Shown here piece after piece: positions 43,101-50,172 of a stretch of DNA of 64,000 nucleotides (positions are counted from its first letter, which is position 1; every line of letters begins with the position of its first letter). The stretch is from Fratercula arctica (Eukaryota > Chordata > Aves > Charadriiformes > Alcidae): assembly GCA_947846985.1 (NCBI GenBank), contig CANTUZ010000008.1, positions 38,024,817 to 38,088,816 of the forward strand, written 5' to 3'. A model generated the notes under the pieces. That model ran no database searches. It had not been told where the DNA came from and worked only from the letters and a program-made list of their open reading frames with translations. A program made the translations under genes and the position numbers.

Positions 43101-46100
43101 GATTATAGAGTGACTTTGAGGAAGATGCCCTTTGTCTCAGTTTCTTCAGTTTTAAAGTAAGGAATTGAACTCGTCTCTATTCTACAAGTACAGATGACTT
43201 AAAAATCTACTGGCAGGAATAACGCGTTAGTATTCTACTGTAGCTTCAGTCCAATGCAAAGGTACTACTGTCAGGCAGAAATGCTGGATTATTATTTGTT
43301 TTATATTTTTTGCAACTCCAATTTTTATTGCTTTCCTATTTCTGTATTTCTGCCTTTCATACCATCAAAAATGCATTCCAAACAAACCTGGATCATCTGG
43401 AACACATCCCTTCTTTGAGAACTAGAATAACTTAACTGGAAGGAGTAAGTCCATCCCTAAAACCAACCTACTACAAGATCAGCACAGACATATTTCACTT
43501 CTCTCCACTCCTGCCATCTTCCTTCCTTCCCACCCTACACCTTGGTGTTTGCATCTACCACTTCCGTCTTATTGTCCTCAGTCTTCTGCCATGCTCAGTC
43601 TTTATTTTTACTAAATATTATGGAAGTGAAACCCATGTAGTAACAGGTGGTAACATCCTGCCTTTAAATTTCCTTTCAAGTAAAGTACAGAGATGGCAAA
43701 CATTAGCTATTACAAAAGGCTTTTCTTCCAATATATGGTAATAAACTTAGAGGTCCAGAAGCATCTAAGCTTTGAATTAAGCTTTAAAAGCATCCTGGTG
43801 AAAGACCAATAGGCAAAGACTACTTGAGAAACTGAAATACTGGCGCTTAATGAAAACAGGAGCTTGAAGAAGGGAGTAGAGAAACTTCGTCTCATCAGAC
43901 AATTACTTCACATGCTCTCTCTGATACTATAATCATCTACACAGCATACTATTCCTAGAATTGCCAACGCTTCCCAAATAGACTTCTCACTCCGCCATGG
44001 ATACAAATCCTTCTCACTGCACTATACTTACTACTGTTAGTGTTTACAATCAAGAATAGCAAGCCAATAAACCCACAAGCCACAGGAACCAAGGGAAGAA
44101 TGAATGCTTATCACTAGCGGTAAGGAACTCAACAGTTTACTGAGTGAAAGATCTTGATACTACGACATTCATAAACTCTAGCACGATTCTTTACAGGGTC
44201 ACGACTTCAAACCTGCATGGGAATTTCTCACCTTTACCTAAAATTGCAGGTTTTTTACTACACCTGCTCATTAGAAAGCTGAAGATAATTCTACCCATTA
44301 TATTTGCCCATTCATCTGTATAAAAATGTCTCATGCAATACTCAAAAGTGGTGGAGTTCTTTTGTCAGGTACTACAATTTAGTATTTCAAGTTCATCTGT
44401 AGACAGATTCTCAGAGTCTACACCAATGAATAAAAGGCAAAAACTTACAGATTTGGTGGTAACCTTACACATCGCAATTTGTATCTTTCTGACATTTGCA
44501 AACCTCTTTGTCTTGTTAGACACTGTGAAATTAATGAGTTATGTCAAACACATATCGTGTCCTCAGTGACAAGAAACAATAAATGTTCTTCATGTAACAT
44601 GAACAGAATGTCTCTAAAAAATTGCTTAGATTGTGAAAAAATTTGATCTGCATTCAGAGAAGTTAAATCTAAATGGAGCACTTAAAACCTATATAATCTA
44701 GATGATCTATTAACTGAATAACTCTGAGTGTAGACTCATCAATATGAAATTCAGCTTATGAGGCTGTTTAAATTGACTACAAAAAACTAAGTTTATCAAC
44801 GCTAAAAATTATATTTGTATTGTATTTGCAATGTCATTGCTAAAATAAAAGTTACATTCTGATGATAAATGTGACCATAAATCCTGTAACTTTACATTTT
44901 AACTTTAGTACTTCCTGAATTTCTTAATTCTTTAATTCCCTCCAGCTCAAGAATGACTAATTAATTCAAAGAACCATAATAGCTAATCATTGGTTAAATA
45001 AATTTAAAAGGAGAATGTCTGTCCCTGGAGATACGATTGCTCATTTTAATTAAAATTACCATTTTGTGATGTAATGTAAATAAAGGTCATTGTACCCTTC
45101 TACTCCAAGAACATATTAACTCTTCCATCTACCCCTGGAGATCAGTAAAGGTTTAAACTGCTGAGAAAATTATTTGCAGCATGTGAGATAACTGTAGTGA
45201 ATGGGCTTTTTTAATTCATTTGAACATATAGCCTGTATTATTTTATGAATAACATCTGAAGCACTGTATATGTCTAAAATGGTGGTGGACACAAATTGTT
45301 ATCTATAGAGAGCAATGCCATCTATGCTGTAGCTATCAGAAAAAACAAGCTTCATAAACGTTCATGGGTAATGAATAGAGAGAGCTCTTCAAAACCAGTA
45401 TGTTATTTCAACACAGAAATAACCATAGGTCAAAGTATACCAATCCTCCAACAACTCATGTGGTTGTTCACATGGCCTTATAGGAATGGTAGGCCCTATT
45501 AATATGCAGCTAAAAATAAACAATTAATTCTTTCGCACGTTATGAGCGGAGCAGCCAAGTTCTTCATGGACAATTAAGGAGTACAGAGAAGCAGGCATAC
45601 ATAGAATTTTACTGACCTTTTAAAAGTATATATGTGCTGTGTGTATCTCAGTAGATGTCAAATACAAAATTAGGCTGCTGCCAGGCTTGGCTGAAATTGT
45701 GTCTTGTCTGTATTTTTTTTTTAAAACAAAATATCTAACTCAGCTTAGCTATCTCACTGTAAAAATCCTTATGAGGAGAACACATTACAGTCTTCATGTC
45801 AAGTCAAGGTCAACAATGCTGGAAAAAGAAACATACGTTCACCAAGCTAAGAACTATCTCGACCTTCCCTCCATTCAGATTTTGTAAATAATGCATCTGA
45901 CTTTAAAATGCTACTGCAAAATTGTATCTCTTGGGGCAGCAGAACCATAATCAAAAATACAGACTTCATTTCTGAAAAATATATGATTACTATTTTAATA
46001 GTTTAAAGAGTTACCTACAAAAGTGCGTTGAAACTCCCAGCTCAGGCATGTTGTAGATCACTATAATACATGAGAGAACTCTTATAACAAAAATGCCTCT

Positions 46101-48563
46101 TGAGACAGTGGCATTTCAAGGGACAAGAATGGAAGGTGAAAAAAAGCTACAACGACCAGGTTTGGCAATCTTGGCATAAATAAAATTTTTGCGTAAACTG
46201 AACTGAAGTCAAAAGTACGCTTAGCCAAAGCTGCATGCTTGGTTTTTGTCAGTATGAAGGTCTGGCCCACAGCTTGAACCAGATAAGCTTGTTATGCAAA
46301 TGATGTTAGCCACCAGGAAGGAGGTAGATAATGAAATTATTTGAAGACTAACCACTCATCACAAGGGTGACAGAAACATCAGGCAAGGTCCTAACATATG
46401 GATAAAAGGCAGCATGGAATTTATACAATCACTGCTTTTAATTTATCATAACTAAGCTGTCACAAGGTGGGCATCAACAAATGCATAACTAATGCATAAA
46501 AATGAGCCAATTATCAGTAACGGCTAAAAGGTTTGCAGTTATATGATCCAATGTTTCATTATTTAGTTTTTTCTAGAAAATCCACTAATGTACATCCAAG
46601 CCTCCATAAAAACATCTTGTAACCTCTGCATCATAACAACACATGCCCGAGAATGAAGCAATGTCACACAGAATTCCATTTCAGTGTTCTCTTAAAGGTA
46701 GCTATAAAACCAGCGTATTTATTACAATTGTTGCATGTCTCCATTTTAAGAGATTGCATATAAGCTTAGTTCCTTACTTCATTGTGTGTCTTACTGTAAA
46801 AATGAAAAGTGAGATTTGAGAACCTGCAGATGTTGCTGGGGAGAGGAAGTAATTAAGCAAAAGTAATTAAAAATCAATGCGATTAAAAATATACAATTTG
46901 AAGATATCAAAACCCCAAAGGATAAGATTAAAAACAAGCACAGCCATAAAGTACTAACGTCTGACTTCTTTTATGAACAGTGCATGCTGAACTAAAGGAC
47001 TGAACAAATGCTAAGAAATGTTATACTCAGTTTTTTGTATTGTTCTCAAGCTCAGCAGGGACTTCAAAAAAGGAAGATACCAAGCAAGAAAAACCTGTGT
47101 AACAATGCTGAAGGCTAATGCACAACGTTTCTGGGAAAGGAATGTCATCTTATCTACCAGGTGCACTGACTCTCTAAAGCACAAGTGGAATACAACCCAC
47201 CAGTTCTAGAGTCCCCCAGAATATAAGCTACCGTCCATAAATAGTGTGAAAACAATGCTTCTCTGTAATAGAATGGAATTCATCCACCACCCAGTGATTT
47301 TTGTGATTAAACACTGATTCTGCCATAGATCACAATGTACAGTGCTGTGTAAACAAGGACACGCATTATGGAGAAACAGAACTTGGGTCAATCTGCTCTA
47401 GAGGAAGATACTTCTACTACCTACACTGGAAGAGATTCTGAGTTACACTGCAGTAATGATAGCAACGGCCTTCCTCTGTAGGCCAACCACTACAGTGTAC
47501 GTCACCTTCCTGCTTGCTTAAAGATCAGCATAGAAAATACGAATATTTTCCATGGAATATTAATAAAATTTGCATTATTCTTTCTATTTTTAACTTTTCC
47601 TAAAATGGGAAGACACTACTACACAACTGACTGAAAAAGGTACCAGGTAGGGATATTGTATTCCTCAAGTAACTAGATACGTTAAAGAACAGAACAGATT
47701 CAAAATGCAGATGTGTATATTTCCAAACCTGTCTTGAAAAGTCAACGCTGAGGAGCAGTGTTCAAAGTATTTGGTTATGTGCATAGTGTAAACTTCCCAA
47801 GGGTCTGATAATACTATGCTCCGTGTTACACAGTTTAGGCTGTAACAGATTACAATGAAATCCTGAAGAACCCTAAAAATCACTCGAGAGTTGCTGTAAG
47901 ATTTTTGAATATAATGCTAGCAACTACTAAATTGAGATTTCTTAGTTTCACTGTAAAAAGAAAAAAGTAAAGCAAAAGCATATTTTACTTCAGTAACAGC
48001 CACATCCAGAAAGTTGGTACCATCTGGGTAACATATTACACTCTTGGTACAACTAGTGCTCAGTTACATATAGTGGGTTTATAACCTACTGAATATTAGT
48101 ACAGTGGAAAAAGGCGATTATTTTCTTTCTTGTCTTTCAAATTCTTATATTAAATTGACCGGCAGTCATTTTCACTAACCCTTTTCTTCTCCTTGATGCA
48201 AAATTTCCCTGCAAAACCATCAATGAAATCAGATATATTTATAAACCTGTCCCACGTCCATCAAAGCCAAGAAGGAAATCAACTAAGGAGTTCAGAGAAG
48301 CTGTGAAACAAATTATATAAGAAGATCAAACCGTGCTGTATAGCTTTCAAAAAGTGAAGCATGGTCTAGAGTCTACGAAAAGAAAACTGAAGTTAAAAAT
48401 CTGCAAAAGCAACAACTCCATAAAACAAATTCTGCTTTCAGATTGACACGCATAGACCTTGCTGAATAAGCCATTTTTAAAAGAAAATAAAACTCACTGT
48501 GAAATGAAATGGTTGAATCCTCTGCACCATTTTTCAGGATGTAGCAAAGTAGGAGGAGGATTT
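10052..48563 (-). CDS. MYO3B: MYO3B, class III myosin (kinase-motor fusion), partial gene, 15 exons
   Basis: Gene-level entry; the exons are listed separately. Class III myosins join a Ste20-like serine/threonine kinase to an actin-based motor and act at the tips of hair-cell stereocilia and in photoreceptors, where they carry espin-type cargo (family knowledge). In partial numbering from the first full codon, residues 1-73 are the kinase C-lobe end, 74-106 the linker, and 107-633 the motor. The P-loop GESGAGKT is at 186-193, switch I NDNSSRFG at 236-243 and switch II DIFGFE at 472-477. MYO3B is preferred over MYO3A because of paralogue-type stretches such as [15 protein letters not shown] and [11 protein letters not shown]. 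No stop codon or frameshift interrupts the 1901 coding bases. Start and stop codons, most of the kinase, and the motor end, IQ motifs and tail are outside the window. Confidence 0.93.
10182..11664 (-). other. MYO3B: MYO3B intron, 1.5 kb
   Basis: AT-rich intron with donor GTAAGG and an acceptor ending CCCATGCTAG. Several small open frames are present but none is recognisable. No repeats were identified. Confidence 0.85.
11665..11753 (-). CDS. MYO3B: MYO3B exon: [16 protein letters not shown]
   Basis: 89 nt. Two bases, AT, complete an Asp, followed by 29 codons, [16 protein letters not shown] then [13 protein letters not shown], phase 0 out. F-x-I-x-H-Y-A-G-K is the universal myosin strand in the lower 50K domain. 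The acceptor is TTCTCAACGTGTAG and the donor is AAG|GTAAGG. The joining of V-D-KFE across the 1.9-kb intron matches the class III protein without a gap. Confidence 0.96.
11754..13680 (-). other. MYO3B: MYO3B intron, 1.9 kb
   Basis: Intron with donor GTACGT and an acceptor ending CAACGTGTAG. It contains a G-rich stretch at 12653-12681 on the plus strand. The rest is AT-rich with no recognisable repeat or gene. Confidence 0.85.
13681..13834 (-). CDS. MYO3B: MYO3B exon: lower 50K domain ([15 protein letters not shown])
   Basis: 154 nt, 51 codons plus G of an Asp. It reads [20 protein letters not shown], then [20 protein letters not shown] and [24 protein letters not shown] is the myosin lower 50K motif following the relay, and the MEYQSEGID start is class III-like. 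The acceptor is GTGACTTTGTAG and the donor is TTG|GTACGT. The intron of only 242 bases that separates it from the switch II exon is the second shortest here. Confidence 0.97.
14077..14224 (-). CDS. MYO3B: MYO3B exon: switch II (DIFGFE) and relay helix
   Basis: 148 nt. One base completes a Cys, followed by 49 codons, [18 protein letters not shown] then [17 protein letters not shown] and [14 protein letters not shown], phase 0 out. DIFGFE is switch II, and [16 protein letters not shown] is the relay helix that transmits the ATPase state to the converter. Both are intact, so the motor appears catalytically competent. The acceptor is TTTTCACATGCAG and the donor is CAG|GTAAAT. Confidence 0.98.
14225..15658 (-). 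other. MYO3B: MYO3B intron, 1.4 kb, GC-AG type, carrying a CR1
   Basis: The intron starts with GCAAGT at 15658 and ends with a strong acceptor, TATTTTCACATGCAG, at 14225. A CR1 fragment lies inside at about 14373-14704 in the same orientation as the gene, roughly 150 bases from the acceptor. The rest is AT-rich and unremarkable. Confidence 0.85.
14373..14704 (-). mobile_element. CR1 LINE 3' fragment inside the GC-AG intron
   Basis: The left edge has the inverted CR1 3' end (CACAGAATCACAGAATGG, then GGTTGGAAGGGACCTCTGG). The body reads like the ORF2 C-terminus on the minus strand, with [40 protein letters not shown] and [17 protein letters not shown]. It is less decayed than the other copies and so probably a younger subfamily. 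It lies in sense orientation within MYO3B. Apparent ORFs on the plus strand here are antisense shadows. Confidence 0.93.
15659..15869 (-). CDS. MYO3B: MYO3B exon: [19 protein letters not shown] to NRINTLLQP, with GC donor
   Basis: 211 nt, phase 1 in and phase 2 out. It reads [19 protein letters not shown], then [20 protein letters not shown], then [20 protein letters not shown] and ends DKNI plus [17 protein letters not shown] is the universal relay-side helix before switch II. The acceptor is CACTGTCTTTTAG. The donor reads ATG|GCAAGT: a GC donor, not GT. It is required because TG plus the C of the next exon gives Cys and the family sequence N-I-C. The nearest GT, three bases downstream, would break the frame. 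Confidence 0.96.
16012..16138 (-). CDS. MYO3B: MYO3B exon: upper 50K domain ([18 protein letters not shown])
   Basis: 127 nt, 42 codons plus one base (G of an Ala). It reads [20 protein letters not shown], then [20 protein letters not shown]. The first part is the conserved myosin helix that packs against the nucleotide pocket. The [11 protein letters not shown] loop is typical of MYO3B and differs from MYO3A. The acceptor is CATCTTTTACAG and the donor is ATG|GTAAAT. Confidence 0.97.
16139..16516 (-). other. MYO3B: MYO3B intron, 0.38 kb
   Basis: Short intron with donor GTAAGA and an acceptor ending CATCTTTTACAG. Both flanking exons keep open frames into it by chance. No repeat is present. 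Confidence 0.85.
16517..16631 (-). CDS. MYO3B: MYO3B exon: upper 50K domain (QHCFRIIGF)
   Basis: 115 nt. One base completes an Arg, followed by 38 codons, [20 protein letters not shown] then [18 protein letters not shown], ending in phase 0. The segment [14 protein letters not shown] corresponds to the helix that precedes the loop E-x-x-S-V-Y-R-I-L in myosin heads. The acceptor is GCTCTATTTAG and the donor is GAG|GTAAGA. The open frame continues past the donor for many codons, which is read-through of intron and not coding. Confidence 0.97.
16632..17222 (-). other. MYO3B: MYO3B intron, 0.59 kb
   Basis: AT-rich intron with donor GTAACT and an acceptor ending CTCTATTTAG. No other feature was recognised. 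Confidence 0.85.
17223..17321 (-). CDS. MYO3B: MYO3B exon: motor segment [14 protein letters not shown]
   Basis: 99 nt, phase 2 at both ends. With the split Val it reads [19 protein letters not shown] and continues [14 protein letters not shown] plus AG of an Arg. [13 protein letters not shown] is the near-universal myosin upper 50K helix, and [10 protein letters not shown] leads to the class III insert. The acceptor has a long T tract ending CCAG and the donor is TAG|GTAACT. The three leading G bases allow only one frame that matches the protein. Confidence 0.97.
17322..17693 (-). other. MYO3B: MYO3B intron, 0.37 kb
   Basis: Short intron with donor GTAGGT and an acceptor preceded by an uninterrupted T tract of about 11 bases before CCAG. 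A plus-strand open frame over the interval 17270-17548 is an antisense shadow of the adjoining exon plus intron. Confidence 0.85.
17694..17896 (-). CDS. MYO3B: MYO3B exon: switch I and flanking motor core
   Basis: 203 nt. It starts [12 protein letters not shown] and runs through [19 protein letters not shown] and [10 protein letters not shown] to EKSRVIKQA plus two bases (GT) of a Val. NDNSSRFG is myosin switch I, the loop that senses the gamma-phosphate; the Asn, Ser and Arg residues are all present. [11 protein letters not shown] is the conserved strand-helix that follows. The acceptor is CTGTTCTGTCAAG. The donor is TGT|GTAGGT: two donors are possible 2 nt apart, but only this one keeps frame with the next exon. 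The MMFTPTG wording is MYO3B-like. Confidence 0.97.
17897..18578 (-). other. MYO3B: MYO3B intron, 0.68 kb
   Basis: Short AT-rich intron with donor GTATTT and an acceptor ending TTCTGTCAAG. Nothing else is recognisable in it. Confidence 0.85.
18579..18662 (-). CDS. MYO3B: MYO3B exon: ATP-binding P-loop
   Basis: 84 nt, 28 codons, phase 0 at both ends. It encodes [15 protein letters not shown] and then [21 protein letters not shown] is the Walker A P-loop that binds the phosphates of ATP in every active myosin, and here the key Lys and Thr are intact. [12 protein letters not shown] is the following helix in the class III form. The acceptor is TTTGTGTGTTCAG and the donor is AAG|GTATTT. This motif alone identifies the gene as a myosin motor. 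Confidence 0.98.
18663..21328 (-). other. MYO3B: MYO3B intron, 2.7 kb
   Basis: AT-rich intron from donor GTAAGA to an acceptor ending TGTGTTCAG. It contains a perfect 8-bp inverted repeat with a 5-base loop at 19970-19990. I see no recognisable transposon or coding sequence in it. Confidence 0.85.
19970..19990. repeat. Perfect inverted repeat, 8-bp stem
   Basis: ATGAGTTC, five-base loop TTGTA, then GAACTCAT. It is followed by a partial direct copy (CTTGTAGAA recurs 16 bases later). The stem is short, so significance is low. Confidence 0.85.
21329..21433 (-). CDS. MYO3B: MYO3B exon: motor segment before the P-loop ([12 protein letters not shown])
   Basis: 105 nt, 35 codons, phase 0 at both ends. 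It reads [18 protein letters not shown], then [23 protein letters not shown]-x-AD-x-AY is the universal myosin helix that precedes the phosphate-binding loop, and the trailing KDQ joins the next exon's [13 protein letters not shown]. The acceptor is TTTAAATTTAG and the donor is CAG|GTAAGA. Confidence 0.97.
21434..22295 (-). other. MYO3B: MYO3B intron, 0.86 kb
   Basis: Intron with donor GTAAGA and an acceptor ending AAATTTAG. It carries a short (TAAA)n run at 22133-22153. The section 21880-22100 is somewhat richer in G and C, but I cannot assign it. Confidence 0.85.
22133..22153. repeat. (TAAA)n simple repeat
   Basis: Five tandem copies of TAAA with a short A tail, in a MYO3B intron. Confidence 0.95.
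22296..22412 (-). CDS. MYO3B: MYO3B exon: motor N-terminus ([10 protein letters not shown])
   Basis: 117 nt, exactly 39 codons, phase 0 at both ends. It begins [15 protein letters not shown] and ends [24 protein letters not shown] is the strongly conserved strand and turn found in nearly all myosin heads ahead of the P-loop (the G-x-x-L-I-A-x-N-P-F signature). The acceptor is AATCTTCTCAG and the donor is CAG|GTAAGA, a near-consensus site. Confidence 0.97.
22413..23303 (-). other. MYO3B: MYO3B intron, 0.9 kb
   Basis: AT-rich intron with donor GTACTG and an acceptor ending TCTTCTCAG. I see no repeat or other feature in it. Short plus-strand open frames here overlap the antisense of the neighbouring exon and are not supported. 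Confidence 0.85.
23304..23400 (-). CDS. MYO3B: MYO3B exon: kinase-motor linker
   Basis: 97 nt, read with the split Arg codon as [19 protein letters not shown] and then [14 protein letters not shown]. It links the kinase to the motor and starts the motor's N-terminal element; [11 protein letters not shown] is the family segment before the first motor strand. The acceptor is ACAAACTTCCAG, preceded by a TACTAAC branch-point match, and the donor is GAG|GTACTG. It ends on a codon boundary. The linker half ([12 protein letters not shown]) is less conserved than the acidic end, as is usual for this gene. Confidence 0.95.
25491..25510 (+). other. G-quadruplex-type sequence
   Basis: Four G tracts of three or more bases (25491-25493, 25498-25502, 25504-25506, 25508-25510) with loops of AGGA, A and A. 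This fits the usual G4 pattern. It is on the template strand of MYO3B, so it would form in DNA rather than in the transcript. Confidence 0.75.
25951..25984. repeat. A/C-rich simple repeat (AAAC)n and (AAAAC)n
   Basis: Runs of CAAA units pass into CAAAA units, a microsatellite-like stretch in the 11.6-kb intron. A similar A/C composition recurs near 50125 and 59563. Confidence 0.95.
35025..35180 (-). CDS. MYO3B: MYO3B exon: end of kinase domain and start of linker
   Basis: 156 nt. The translation starts [18 protein letters not shown] and ends GSVAKT. It contains the last kinase C-lobe helix, with the conserved Arg of the D-x-x-x-R-P motif (subdomain XI) that closes Ste20-family kinases. It then runs into the Gln-rich helix of the kinase-motor linker (positions 30-45 of the exon, rich in Q, L and E). 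The acceptor is CTCTGTCACAG and the donor is AAG|GTACTG. One base completes a Gln and two bases, AG, are left for an Arg completed in the next exon. The RPSVTHLL wording favours MYO3B over MYO3A. Confidence 0.97.
36771..36789. repeat. (CA)n dinucleotide repeat
   Basis: Nine and a half uninterrupted CA units, bounded by CATC on the left and T on the right. It is a candidate polymorphic microsatellite. Confidence 0.97.
37177..37460 (-). mobile_element. CR1 LINE 3' fragment
   Basis: Inverted CR1 3' end (TAGAATCATAGAATGGTTTG, GGTTGGAAAGGACCTTTAAA) followed by the usual body: CATCTAGTCCAACCCCCCTG, CACCTCTCTGGGCAACC, CAGTGCCTCACCACCCTCA and CATTACCCCATGGTCCTATC. It is 5'-truncated, contains small gaps, and lies in sense orientation to MYO3B within the 13.3-kb intron. 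Confidence 0.93.
48498..48563 (-). CDS. MYO3B: MYO3B exon: kinase C-lobe ([12 protein letters not shown] segment)
   Basis: A 66-nt exon too short for ordinary ORF calling, found from the conserved kinase segment [12 protein letters not shown] followed by FNHFIS. It sits in the C-lobe just after the substrate-facing helices of the Ste20-like kinase. The acceptor is TATTTTTTCAG and the donor is CA|GTGAGT. The first base completes a codon begun in the previous exon (an Arg codon, AG|A, if the usual sequence holds). The last two bases, CA, join the G of the next exon to give Gln, restoring the family sequence ISQCLIKDF. Odd: two residues after W-C read R-G where I recall two acidic residues in mammalian MYO3B. 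Confidence 0.93.
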
Positions 48564-50124
48564 CTGAAAAAATACAAAGTTTGGGGTTTTAAATGTTAAT
48601 GCTTACTGGAATTCTCTCACAAGCAGTCAACAAAGATAATACTGGTTCCACTAGGGAGAAAATTATGATCAAGGAAGTAATGCTCAAATTGTCTATGTGT
48701 CCCCTTCAGATGCCTGTTGGGTTTTTCTTGCTGCTGCTTATTCAACGACAGTTCTCCTCTTTTCATGTCCTTCTCCTTTCATGCCAATACCTTTGAAGTT
48801 GGTAGTCAGTACAGCTCACGGGCCGCTTCCTCCCAACATTTCCCTTTCGATTCAGCCTGACTCGGGAAGGATCAACTGAAACTGGAATATTAACCTGGAA
48901 TAATCACACCACTTTAGCCCTTTACCCCAGACTCTGACCAAAACTCTTAAAAGTATGAATCTTAATCATAAGAACTACCAAACTGTCAACAATCTGTAGG
49001 ATTTTCAGTCCGGATTTCAGTCTGTATTCAGTTTGGATGACACCGTAAATTCTAAAACTATTAAAAATAGATTTTTGAAGTGACATTTAGCAGACAGTAT
49101 TCTTACACTACATAGTAAGATGGCCTTCCATAAGAGTAATCTTTTAAACTCTCATGCATTCCATGTTTGTTGGCATTTAATTACTTCCCTGTCTGATTGC
49201 TACTGTTACAGTTAAATTACATAAACACAGAGCAAGGCCTATAGGTCATATTACGTGGACCAAATTTTAAGTGGCTTAAATTTAAGTGGACCAACCTATA
49301 GCAGGAAGCGTTCGTGACTCATATATTGCATTATAGCATATTATCTTCCAGAGGTTTCTTCTGCAACTTAAGGTTTGATAAATAATGAAGTCTATTTAAC
49401 TTTTTAAGATTAAACTTGTGTTTTATAAAACCTTAATGATTTGTCTTTTGCTGCAGTTGAGGGCTCAACGCAAAGGGTCACATATTACTGAACTGGCAGA
49501 AAAAAATAAATCACAGTAAGACTTATTCTACAACAGAAACAGTCACTAATATTCTGGATTGTAACATGAGTCACCTCGTTTATACCAGGTCACATTCCAC
49601 AGCATGACACTGCTTGGAAACATCTCACAAAACAAAAAGGCAAACAATCTAAAATAGTGTTGATCTGCTTACTTGAATTTTTCATGCATATTCATTCAAA
49701 GAGTAGTTCCATTCAACAATTACCCTCAAAAATCCAAACAAAATGGTTTTAAAAAAAATTTACAATGTGGCTTTGTAATAGATGGACCATTTTTGTTCAT
49801 CTGTATCTATTCAAAACAAATGCAGTCATCCAATTTCACTGCAGGCTGACATGTTTTCTGAGATTAATATGTTATTACTTTTCTTTTGTTACAGAAGACT
49901 CAGGGAACACAATTTCCTTCATGAAGTGAAGAAACCCAGAATGTTTGTTGTCCATCCCTTACCAAATTTATCATTAGGAAAAAAATATGATGGTTATTTT
50001 CAGTGACAATAACTTTTCAGGGTTGTCTTCCATTTACCAGCCTCATATGTTCGTGCACATCACAAAATCTGATTTTTTACAAGCATTAAAAAAACACAGA
50101 AAAGTACTTCTAGAGATACTCCCA

Positions 50125-50172
50125 GAAAAAAAAAAAACAAAAAACAAAAAACAAAAACAACCAACAAAACAA
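50125..50172. repeat. A-rich (AAAAAC)n simple repeat
   Basis: A tract of 12 A, then CAAAAAA-type units that degrade into CAACCAACAAAAC. I see no recognisable retrotransposon body on either side, so it is probably a simple repeat rather than a poly(A) tail. Confidence 0.9.

Larger units (their letters stand above)
35181..48497 (-). other. MYO3B: MYO3B intron, 13.3 kb
   Basis: The intron runs from donor GTGAGT at 48497 to acceptor CTGTCACAG at 35181. It holds a CR1 fragment at 37177-37460 lying in the same orientation as the gene, a (CA)n run at 36771-36789, and a GC-richer block at 40740-41110 that matches nothing I recognise. The rest is AT-rich sequence with scattered short open frames and no recognisable domain. 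The flanking exons are adjacent in protein alignment (ISQ|CLIKDF), so no coding exon should lie inside it. Confidence 0.85.

Noticed and set aside
10052..48563. Identity as MYO3A rather than MYO3B
   Set aside because: Diagnostic stretches ([30 protein letters not shown] region, [11 protein letters not shown]) match MYO3B as I know it. MYO3A differs at these sites.
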